Of a stretch of 22,535 bases of DNA, positions 10,480-17,301 are shown piece after piece. Source of the stretch: Candidatus Shapirobacteria bacterium UBA2283 (GTDB lineage Bacteria > Patescibacteriota > Microgenomatia > UBA12405); NCBI GenBank assembly GCA_002345725.1, contig DDWP01000053.1:1-22535 (forward strand). The letters run 5' to 3'. The position numbers and the translations under genes are program-made. Position 1 is the first letter of the stretch, and every line of letters begins with the position of its first letter. The notes beneath the pieces are model-generated. The model worked only from the letters and a program-made list of their open reading frames with translations, did no database searches and was not told the DNA's origin.

Positions 10480-11703
10480 ATGGACCTGACACAGTCACAA
10501 TTAGAACAGCTAAAATCACTCGGAATAAGTATATCCAAAGACCACCTAAATACATCAGAATCTACACAAACAGTATCAACACCCCCATCCTTAGGCAAAA
10601 ATAAACTTCAAACTATATCAAGCAGTTCAACGGGCTCACTGCTAAAGCCATCAATTAATCCCGTAATCCCCCTATTATCGATCTCTGGCCTAACTCTACT
10701 TTCCTTCGGTGGACTAGTCCTTTTTAAAGGCAAGGAAACCACCACTCTATCTCCCGATTTATCGGGACGGTCGACCCAAAGGGTCGATAATGTCCCGACC
10801 CAAGTCCCTAAATCCATTCAACACTATCTTCTTACCTCTCAACAATTCTTTACCAAAGCTCTCTCCTCTTCTCCAGAAGAACAAGTCGAACTGGTTAATC
10901 AATCCATCTTAGCCGCTACTCAAGCCACCAAAGACTTTCCTCAAGACTATCGAGGCTATGAACAAAGAGGCCGTCTCTACCAAAGTCTTATCGACAATAA
11001 TCCTGATTTACTAAAAAATGCTATTGCTGATCTGTCTTCAGCTCATCAACTCAATCCCAATTCTGCCGAGATCACCCGCACCCTCGCCACACTATTCGCC
11101 AGATCTGGCGACATCAACAACACTCTTAACTACCTCTCTCAAACAGTTAATCTCGAACCAACTAAAGCCCAGAACTTTTACGATCTTGCCCGTCTTCAAA
11201 CACAAGCTGGCTATGTTCCCCAAGCTCTTGATACTTACACTCGCCTTCTAACCATCGTTGCCGATCCCACTCAAAAACAACATATTACCCTAGAAAAAGA
11301 ATCTTTGGAAAAACTAGCTTCTCAAAATACAAACACTAAAGCTCAACCTCCACTCACCCCGTTCACCACACCTCAATCTCCTGTAGACAATAGTCCACTC
11401 CTTCAAGCTGATAATGGCACAGGACTAATTATCGCTGCTCCTGAAACTAGTAAAGATATCTCCGTCAAAAGTCTTACCGACAGCAATTCTCTCTCTGGTG
11501 TCGGCAGTCTACCCGCCAATACATCTCAGATTTCTATTACCAATAGCAACATTACCTCTGACTCCCTTGTCTACCTCACTATTACCAAAGGAGGCAAGAA
11601 TCAATCACTTCAAATAATTAGTAAATCTACTGGATCCTTTACGGCTGGTCTCGACTCACCTATCTCTGAAGACATTGAATTTAAGTGGTGGATAGTCAAT
11701 TAA
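10480..11703 (+). CDS. Membrane-anchored TPR protein with C-terminal WWI-V/I-N module
   Basis: 407 residues. A cytoplasmic-type, Ser/Thr-rich N-terminus (1-60) precedes one transmembrane segment (about 61-83), a short linker, then tetratricopeptide-like helical repeats (about 115-285). A Pro/Thr-rich linker (285-330) leads to a C-terminal beta-rich module (339-407) ending FKWWIVN. That module aligns with the end of the fibre protein at 1-3462: both have SLPA/TLPA, INNSxIT or ITNSNIT, a SxxYLT strand, SFT, and the WWI-V/I-N end. The linker right after the membrane segment encodes a palindromic repeat. Sharing a terminal module with the fibre protein in the same cluster suggests a common partner or anchoring site at the surface, but this is inference. 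I do not recognise a named family beyond TPR. Confidence 0.85.
   Translation: MDLTQSQLEQLKSLGISISKDHLNTSESTQTVSTPPSLGKNKLQTISSSSTGSLLKPSINPVIPLLSISGLTLLSFGGLVLFKGKETTTLSPDLSGRSTQRVDNVPTQVPKSIQHYLLTSQQFFTKALSSSPEEQVELVNQSILAATQATKDFPQDYRGYEQRGRLYQSLIDNNPDLLKNAIADLSSAHQLNPNSAEITRTLATLFARSGDINNTLNYLSQTVNLEPTKAQNFYDLARLQTQAGYVPQALDTYTRLLTIVADPTQKQHITLEKESLEKLASQNTNTKAQPPLTPFTTPQSPVDNSPLLQADNGTGLIIAAPETSKDISVKSLTDSNSLSGVGSLPANTSQISITNSNITSDSLVYLTITKGGKNQSLQIISKSTGSFTAGLDSPISEDIEFKWWIVN
10753..10798. repeat. Nested palindromes inserted in frame in the TPR gene
   Basis: CCCGAT/ATCGGG (10753-10766, 2-nt loop) is followed by TCGACCC/GGGTCGA (10771-10787, 3-nt loop). The latter is enclosed by the arms TCGGGAC (10762-10768) and GTCCCGA (10792-10798). 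Two alternative hairpins are therefore possible. The sequence is more GC-rich than its surroundings and encodes part of the linker after the membrane segment. Confidence 0.85.
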
Positions 11704-11738
11704 AAATTGATTTATGATTTACGATATATGATTTATGA
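11704..11738 (+). repeat. Heptanucleotide tandem array upstream of the four-helix gene
   Basis: Five 7-bp units of consensus TTTATGA start on the base after the TPR gene's stop codon and end inside the start codon region of the next gene; the last unit supplies its ATG. Confidence 0.85.
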
Positions 11739-12115
11739 ATGACACAATTAAGTCATTTACAGATCTGAACACATGGAAAGAAAGTCATAAATTAGTTTTA
11801 ATGATCTATAAGTTATTAAGAAAATTTCCAAAAGAAGAAAACTTTGCTCTGTGCGATCAAATGAGACGTGCCTCAATTTCAATTACTAGCAACATTGCCG
11901 AAGGGTTTGGTAGACAAACAATCAAAGAAAAAATCCAATTCTATTATCAAGCCCAAGGTTCTTTAACTGAAATAAAAAACCAACTAATAACATCAAAAGA
12001 TTTAGATTACATAACTCAAACAGATTTCCTAGATGTTGCCAACCAGGCCAACATCGCTCATCAACTCCTCCAAGGTCTAATCACCAAATCCAAAAGTTTT
12101 ATTCATAAATCTTAA
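11735..12115 (+). CDS. Four helix bundle protein (S23/IVS family)
   Basis: 126 residues, the usual family size. Family hallmarks are visible: an N-terminal F-x-D-L-x-x-W segment, a K-LRKFP-EE stretch, a DQMRRASISITSNIAEGFGR motif (residues about 47-66) and a Y-x-x-A-x-GSLTEIKNQL helix. The family was first known from intervening sequences in 23S rRNA genes, and relatives include the Avd accessory protein of diversity-generating retroelements. No reverse transcriptase or rRNA is present here, so the role is unknown. Both gene ends are made of 7-bp repeats in inverted orientation: the ATG lies in one array, and the last four codons (IHKS) plus the stop lie in the other. This suggests that the gene and its flanks arrived as one unit. 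It converges on the gene at 12142-14145. Confidence 0.9.
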   Translation: MNDTIKSFTDLNTWKESHKLVLMIYKLLRKFPKEENFALCDQMRRASISITSNIAEGFGRQTIKEKIQFYYQAQGSLTEIKNQLITSKDLDYITQTDFLDVANQANIAHQLLQGLITKSKSFIHKS

Positions 12116-12137
12116 ATCATACTTCATACTTCAAATA
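12103..12137 (-). repeat. Heptanucleotide tandem array downstream of the four-helix gene
   Basis: Five 7-bp units that, read on the minus strand, have consensus TTTATGA-like (two units AGTATGA). This is the same family as the array at 11704-11738 but in the opposite orientation. It overlaps the end of the four-helix gene and runs to within 5 nt of the stop codon of the convergent gene. Confidence 0.8.
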
Positions 12138-12161
12138 TCGCCTACGGAGTTGGCGATATTT
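12133..12161. terminator. Perfect 10-bp hairpin at a convergent gene junction
   Basis: AAATATCGCC (12133-12142) and GGCGATATTT (12152-12161) form a perfect stem with a 9-nt loop that contains most of the TAG stop codon of the minus-strand gene. No clean U-tract follows on either strand, so a bidirectional terminator or 3'-end stabiliser is plausible but unproven. Confidence 0.5.
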
Positions 12162-14145
12162 CCGGTGTCTCTGTTGGCTGTGGTGCTGCCGGTGTCGGTA
12201 CTCCCAACTGATCAGCCGGCACATCAACTCTTTCTTCACTAGTCGTCGTTGGTAAAGCCTGTGGCGCCTTCAAAGTTTCTGGCTTAGCTGCCTCAGCCGC
12301 TGCTGCAGCTGCCGCTTCATTATTCTTTGCAATCGCTGCGTCCAACTCTTTCTTCCATTCAGTCAAGTCTTTGCTTGCCGCTTCAAAATCACCTGAAGTC
12401 ACTGGCACCAAAGCCACTGCTTGTTGCATTCTTTGGACAGCATCCCCTAAACGATTCATCTTCTTGGCAGAATATGCCCAGTTATACCAACCATTAGCAA
12501 AGTCTGGTTTTGCTGACACTACTTGTTCAAACACTCTATCTGCTTCATCATACCTTTCCGCTGCATACAACAAACCACCCAACTCTAATTTGATTACTGG
12601 ATTAGATGGATCAAATACTGCCGCCTGTTGATAAGCTTGAAAGCTCCAATCAGCCGCTCCATCAACCACCCCCACTAAATCTCTATAAATGGCTGCCAAA
12701 TTAGACCAATACATCGGATTATTTTCATCCAAAGCTATTGCCGATTTTGCTTCTCTAACTGACTGTTGAATCAGAGTCGATGCTTTTTCTTTATCCTCAT
12801 CACTCAAGTTTTCATTCACCAACAATGTTTTTGCCAAAGCCAGATTTGTTTGAGAGTAAACTCTTCGATATTCTGCCAAAGTTGGATTCAAACCGATTGC
12901 TTTGATCTGTAAATTATAAGTTCCACCACCATCATTTTTCCCTGCCGCCAACAATGATTGTCTCATTGTTATATCACCGGCCAATATTCGATAAGACCAA
13001 TATCCACCGTAAACTACTCCCACCAACAATAAACCAACCATCACCCACGGGGCCACATTAAAACCATTATCCCCTACTTTTAATGTCAAACCAAATCTCT
13101 TTCCTTCGCCAGACAACATCATCATTGTCCACGCCAAAAGCATCAAACCAACCAAGTTAACAGGCAAAAAGAGAGCGACGACACCCATCATCAAAATCAC
13201 TCCAAAATCAAAGTTCTTTTTTAACTTTAATACCCAGGAAATCACCATACCCAAGATAACCATCGCTACTGCCCCCAACTCTGTCCACAAATTAAGTATC
13301 CCCGAATTAGAATGCAGAAAACCATTAGCCCAAGTTGAAGTTAAGTTATAGCTAGCTGGTCTATAAAAATTAAAAGCCTCAATAAAGTTACCCGGACCAA
13401 CTCCCCAGATAGGACTCCTCTTAAAAGTTTCTACCGCTACCGCCCACGCAGATGTCATATCCAAGTTAACCCAGCCAGTTTTAACTATTCTAAAAATACC
13501 CAACATCAAAGCTAAAGTTAATACAGCCATCATTATCGCTTCTATTACATAACCACTGTCTTCACTCTTCAGTTTATTTGCCAATCTTTTACCCCAAGTA
13601 ACCACCAAAAAAGCTAACAAAATCACCTCCGACAACAGTGAACCCGTCAAAGACCAGGTTTCTCCGATCGACACCAAAGGTTCACCCGTTGGCCAAGTTA
13701 TCGGCAATCTGCCTACAGGTATTAAAAATACTACTAGAGAAGCAATTGTTATTACCACTCCAGCCCCAGTCAACCAATTCAACTGCTTTCGTCTCTCTTC
13801 CTTGTCGTTAACCTGCAACCATAGAAAGCTCCATATTAAAACAGCCATCATTGCTCCCATCCCCACAAAATCAGTCAACGACCTCATTCTCACCCCTTCT
13901 GGCAATCTATACCAACCAACCCATGCCCACACCACCAATAGCAACAACATTCCAAAAGCTTTATTAAATTTCAAACCATTCTCTTTCTTAATAATCATTT
14001 CCAATGACCACATCAACAAACCGACCAATCCCAATCCCAACACCAACATCGTCTTACCCATTCCAAATGAATCAATTACTACCGGCAAAAACAACAGTGG
14101 GAACAAAAACATGAATGCGCGAACATAATATCTAGTTATACTCAT
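12142..14145 (-). CDS. O-antigen ligase/polymerase-like membrane protein with TPR tail
   Basis: 667 residues. About ten to twelve hydrophobic segments fill residues 8-385. The Wzy/WaaL family signature is visible: FKRSPIWGVGPGNF (241-254), a loop with H278 and S-x-x-L-N-L-W-x-E-L-G (281-291), then more membrane segments. These proteins join or polymerise lipid-linked glycans at the outer face of the cytoplasmic membrane. Residues about 405-600 are TPR-like helical repeats, probably outside the cell. The tail (605-667) is Ala-rich then Pro/Thr-rich low complexity. The fusion of the ligase core to TPRs resembles pilin- or surface-protein glycosylating ligases, but the substrate cannot be read from the sequence. 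The start lies 69 nt after the M23 gene's stop, so co-transcription is likely. Confidence 0.88.
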   Translation of the reverse strand: MSITRYYVRAFMFLFPLLFLPVVIDSFGMGKTMLVLGLGLVGLLMWSLEMIIKKENGLKFNKAFGMLLLLVVWAWVGWYRLPEGVRMRSLTDFVGMGAMMAVLIWSFLWLQVNDKEERRKQLNWLTGAGVVITIASLVVFLIPVGRLPITWPTGEPLVSIGETWSLTGSLLSEVILLAFLVVTWGKRLANKLKSEDSGYVIEAIMMAVLTLALMLGIFRIVKTGWVNLDMTSAWAVAVETFKRSPIWGVGPGNFIEAFNFYRPASYNLTSTWANGFLHSNSGILNLWTELGAVAMVILGMVISWVLKLKKNFDFGVILMMGVVALFLPVNLVGLMLLAWTMMMLSGEGKRFGLTLKVGDNGFNVAPWVMVGLLLVGVVYGGYWSYRILAGDITMRQSLLAAGKNDGGGTYNLQIKAIGLNPTLAEYRRVYSQTNLALAKTLLVNENLSDEDKEKASTLIQQSVREAKSAIALDENNPMYWSNLAAIYRDLVGVVDGAADWSFQAYQQAAVFDPSNPVIKLELGGLLYAAERYDEADRVFEQVVSAKPDFANGWYNWAYSAKKMNRLGDAVQRMQQAVALVPVTSGDFEAASKDLTEWKKELDAAIAKNNEAAAAAAAEAAKPETLKAPQALPTTTSEERVDVPADQLGVPTPAAPQPTETPEISPTP

Positions 14146-14214
14146 ACAAACAGACTACCAAAAACCGAGTCTCCCGCGCAACCGCGACTTGTGTTTATTT
14201 TCCGCATAATTGTC

Positions 14215-15309
14215 TTATCTTAGTACCGACAACGGATCCAGCTTCCCCCCAGCCACCTTTATCACCTCAAAATGCAAATGCGTTCCTGTCGATCTTCCAG
14301 TTGACCCCATTATTCCCAACTTCTGACCTTGAGACACTCTGTCACCCGCCTTAACCACCATCGATTTATTCAACATATGAGCATAAAGAGTTTGGTAACC
14401 ATTACCATGGTCAATCACTACATAATTTCCATAACCACCAGCATTCCAGCCCGCAGTTATCACCGTACCCCCCTGAGCCGCCACAATTGTCGGGTTATCT
14501 CGACTAGCAATGTCCACAGCCTGATGGTACCAATAATATCTTTGAGAGATATATCCCGATGTTGGCCACATAAAGTTCCCCTCCCCTTTTACTCCTGGTA
14601 TTGGTGCCACTGTTCTTGCCACTACCCGAGGCGCCTCAGCTACTTCACTTGGCTTCACTCCGTCAGGCACGATAATTTCTTGACCAGCCACCAAAGCAAA
14701 AGTCTCATCATTAGAAAAAGTATTAAAAGGATAATCAATCATTGTCTGAGCATTAACCTGCAATTTTTTAGCAATACTATAAATTGTCTCTCCACGAGAA
14801 ACCTTGTATCTTACCCCTGTTACCGGCAAAATTCTTAATATTTGTTTTGGCTTAATCGAACTCACCGATTTGATATTGTTTTCCCAAACTATAGTATCTA
14901 TACTCACCCCAAACTTTTGCGCGATTGACGATACAGTATCGCCATCTTCAACTCGATACTCGGTCACACCTCCCTTTGGAAGGTCAGATATCAAAGTTTG
15001 AGCCCCGACCACACTGTCCTGAGCCATAATTAAATATCCGCTTCCACCAGTCTCCCCACTTCCAGCTTTATCAATCAAATCCTCGACTGTTCCCGACAAA
15101 ATTATCGCTCCAAAAAAAAGAAAAGCCATCGAGAAATTAACAAAACTCTGAGAAAACCTACCTCTCTGTCTATACATCAGTCTTGCTAAGACTTTTTTAA
15201 TCTCATCAGACCAGCCTAGTAGCATCTTTCCTACCCGCGCCCAATACCCCGCCTGTAATCCCCCAAATTTTCGTATCAGTTCAATTTCCTGTTTAATAAA
15301 ATCTCCCAT
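14215..15309 (-). CDS. Membrane-anchored LysM and M23 peptidase (murein endopeptidase-like)
   Basis: 364 residues. A basic N-terminus, one membrane segment (about 58-74) and a linker are followed by LysM 1 (about 117-160, EYRVEDGDTVSSIAQKFGV) and LysM 2 (about 167-215, YKVSRGETIYSIAKKL). An M23 domain (about 247-360) follows. The M23 zinc ligands and catalytic histidines are intact: H262-x3-D266, H311 and H344-L-H346. Family members cut peptidoglycan cross-links or stem peptides, and LysM binds the glycan. It probably acts at the outer face of the membrane in wall remodelling. The N-terminal 55 residues are basic and cytoplasmic. AGAGG lies 3 nt before the ATG, one of the few Shine-Dalgarno-like sites in the window. 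The downstream glycan ligase gene suggests a shared envelope role. Confidence 0.93.
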   Translation of the reverse strand: MGDFIKQEIELIRKFGGLQAGYWARVGKMLLGWSDEIKKVLARLMYRQRGRFSQSFVNFSMAFLFFGAIILSGTVEDLIDKAGSGETGGSGYLIMAQDSVVGAQTLISDLPKGGVTEYRVEDGDTVSSIAQKFGVSIDTIVWENNIKSVSSIKPKQILRILPVTGVRYKVSRGETIYSIAKKLQVNAQTMIDYPFNTFSNDETFALVAGQEIIVPDGVKPSEVAEAPRVVARTVAPIPGVKGEGNFMWPTSGYISQRYYWYHQAVDIASRDNPTIVAAQGGTVITAGWNAGGYGNYVVIDHGNGYQTLYAHMLNKSMVVKAGDRVSQGQKLGIMGSTGRSTGTHLHFEVIKVAGGKLDPLSVLR

Positions 15310-15334
15310 CAGCCTCTATATTCTATCTAAAATC

Positions 15335-15357
15335 AGCTTAAATTACTAATTTTAGCT
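15335..15357. repeat. AT-rich inverted repeat upstream of the M23 gene
   Basis: AGCTTAAATT and AATTTTAGCT pair in 9 of 10 positions around a 3-nt loop. It lies about 30 nt upstream of the M23 start and 155 nt after the preceding gene's stop. It could be a weak stem or an operator; there is no U-tract. The rest of 15310-15512 shows nothing else I can call. Confidence 0.35.
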
Positions 15358-15512
15358 TCAAATTAATATTGGTTTTCCTCAAAACAAACATGACATTACA
15401 ACCTAATTTAACCCATCCAGTGTTAATTAAATCCAATGTAAATAAATTTGCACACTAACACAAACTACTTCATCAAAAGACACGTGCTGTGCTTTCTTAA
15501 AACAAATCACCC

Positions 15513-15782
15513 TTATTTCTTCTCTCCAGATTTCGTGTAGACATCTTCCTTTAGTCCATCCATAAACTGTCTTCTCTTAAACATCGTTTCCGGTTGATTA
15601 CCTTCTCGATTTGGTACAAAGCCACTATCAATTTCTAAAGCAAACATATTTCCTGCCTCCCGCAATAGATCATTAATTTTTGTATCGACTGCACTTGCCC
15701 CACCAAGTGTCACTTCACGAGACCTTTGGCCTCTTAATTCTCTAATTTGTTGTGTAATTTTAGACGTATCTACCATATTCAT
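15513..15782 (-). CDS. Small hypothetical protein downstream of rho
   Basis: 89 residues, charged, no membrane segment, no signal peptide. I do not recognise a family. The first half is predicted helical (TSKITQQIRELRGQRSREV and KINDLLREAGNMFALEID). It starts 29 nt after the rho stop on the same strand, so it is probably co-transcribed. An in-frame second ATG two codons in (15776) is an alternative start. A 203-nt gap separates it from the M23 gene. Length, charge and position support a real gene, although function is unknown. Confidence 0.65.
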   Translation of the reverse strand: MNMVDTSKITQQIRELRGQRSREVTLGGASAVDTKINDLLREAGNMFALEIDSGFVPNREGNQPETMFKRRQFMDGLKEDVYTKSGEKK

Positions 15783-15811
15783 ATATTAACATATAATCCA
15801 AAATATGAACA

Positions 15812-17149
15812 TTATTTCTTCCCTATTTTAGCAAGAAACTCCTCATTAGTTTTTGTCTTTCGCATTTGTTCAATAACTACCTCTCCGGTATCTTCTCTAT
15901 CTCCCAAAGCATCAAACATTCGGCGAATAGCAATTACCCTCTCCATAACTTTTGCCTCAAGTAAGAGATCCTCTCTTCGAGTTCCTGATTTTAAGATATC
16001 AAAAGCTGGGAAAATTCTTCTTTCTGCTAATCTACGTTCTAGACGTAATTCCATGTTTCCTGTTCCCTTAAACTCTTCAAAAACAAGATCATCCATCTTC
16101 GAACCCGTATCTACTAAAGCCGTTCCCATTATTGTCAACGAACCACCATCTTCAATTTTACGAGCTGCTCCAAAAAACTTCTTTGAAGGATACAAAGCTG
16201 CTGGGTCAAATCCTCCCGACAATGTTCTCCCTGAAGTTGGGATAGCCAAATTGTATGCTCTCGCCAAACGAGTAATTGAATCAAAAATCATGAACACATC
16301 TTTACCCATTTCCACCAATCTCTTGGCTCTCTCAATGGCAATTTCCGCCGCCCGTGTTTGATCTTCTGGTTTCTGATCAAAAGAGCTTGCTACCACTTCA
16401 CCCTTAATAAATCTTTGCATGTCAGTCACCTCTTCCGGTCGCTCACCGACTAACACTGCCATTAAATGCACTTCTGGATAATTCGCTGCCACTCCGGCTG
16501 CAATTTCTTTTAATAAAGTTGTCTTACCCGCTTTTGGTGGAGACACTATCATTCCTCTCTGACCAAAACCAACAGGTGAAAATAAATCAATTATTCTAGT
16601 TGATAACACATCTGGGTCAAACTCAAGTTTAGCCTGTTTAACTGGGAAAATTGGTACAAGATCTTTAAACTCAGGTCGACGAACGGCCGACGCCAATTCT
16701 CCCCCATTAACCTTGTCAATTCTCACCATCGACCAATGTTTATCATTATTACCAGGCGCTCTGGCCACTCCAGTAATCATATCTCCAGGTCGGAGGCTAT
16801 AACGTCTTATTTGCATTTGGGCCAAAAAGGCATCTTTGGGACTAGGGGTAAATTTTGGTCGGACAAAACCTTGCCCATCTGGCATTACATCCAATGCTCC
16901 AGTTACCATTTCCATTTTTACGTCTGATTGTTGTGTTTGGGGTTGCAGTGGCGGAGTTTGAATCCGCGGTGCTTGATATGCTGGGGCTATCGGTTTTACT
17001 GGAGCAATTACCACTCTATTATTACTTTTTGGTTCTTCTTTTTTTACCTCTTCTACCACTGGTTGCGCTTCAACCTTCACTAACTCGACAGGACTTTCGA
17101 CTTTTAGACTTTCAGACTTTTGACTTTCGTCAGTTTTTTTCTTTACCAT
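15812..17149 (-). CDS. rho: Transcription termination factor Rho
   Basis: 445 residues. The RNA-binding OB-fold region is at about 80-155 (GALDVMPDGQGFVR, then IRRYSLRPGDMITG). The RecA-like ATPase core has the P-loop SPPKAGKTTLL (203-213), VGERPEEVTDM (234-244), Walker B MIFDSITR (287-294) and the secondary-channel stretch VDTGSKMDDLVFEEFKGTGN (346-365). Rho is a hexameric helicase that ends transcription at C-rich RNA sites. The first 80 residues are low-complexity (Lys, Glu, Pro, Gln) instead of the usual N-terminal helical SAP-like domain, and residues 8-20 are encoded by a heptamer-like repeat. AGAGAG lies 4 nt before the ATG. Core identity is certain; only the N-terminal tail is unusual. 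Confidence 0.98.
   Translation of the reverse strand: MVKKKTDESQKSESLKVESPVELVKVEAQPVVEEVKKEEPKSNNRVVIAPVKPIAPAYQAPRIQTPPLQPQTQQSDVKMEMVTGALDVMPDGQGFVRPKFTPSPKDAFLAQMQIRRYSLRPGDMITGVARAPGNNDKHWSMVRIDKVNGGELASAVRRPEFKDLVPIFPVKQAKLEFDPDVLSTRIIDLFSPVGFGQRGMIVSPPKAGKTTLLKEIAAGVAANYPEVHLMAVLVGERPEEVTDMQRFIKGEVVASSFDQKPEDQTRAAEIAIERAKRLVEMGKDVFMIFDSITRLARAYNLAIPTSGRTLSGGFDPAALYPSKKFFGAARKIEDGGSLTIMGTALVDTGSKMDDLVFEEFKGTGNMELRLERRLAERRIFPAFDILKSGTRREDLLLEAKVMERVIAIRRMFDALGDREDTGEVVIEQMRKTKTNEEFLAKIGKK
17092..17128 (-). repeat. Heptamer-like tandem repeat inside rho
   Basis: Five head-to-tail copies of GACTTT(C/T) (plus-strand reading), with periods of 7, 8, 8, 7 and 7 nt, encode rho residues 8-20 in the disordered tail. 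The unit sequence differs from the intergenic heptamer arrays, but length and copy number match. Confidence 0.75.
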
Positions 17150-17301
17150 AAAATCTCTCTAAAAATATAAATAAAATTACTAATTTGTTGGGGAAAATCT
17201 TTTGATTTCAATTTCGTGAAAATACGCTAAATTACATCAGAAACGTGCAACTCTCAAGGGGAACAAGACTATTGTAACTAATATATTTTTCATTGTCAAG
17301 T

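Noticed and set aside
3130..12115. Diversity-generating retroelement (Avd-like four-helix protein plus two proteins with a shared C-terminal module)
   Set aside because: No reverse transcriptase is in the window. The two module copies differ at all base types at DNA level rather than mainly at adenines, so they are not a template/variable repeat pair.
14150..14195. Terminator between the M23 and glycan-ligase genes
   Set aside because: The GC-rich stem is interrupted by a 4-nt bulge and the T-run is separated from it; too weak to call.
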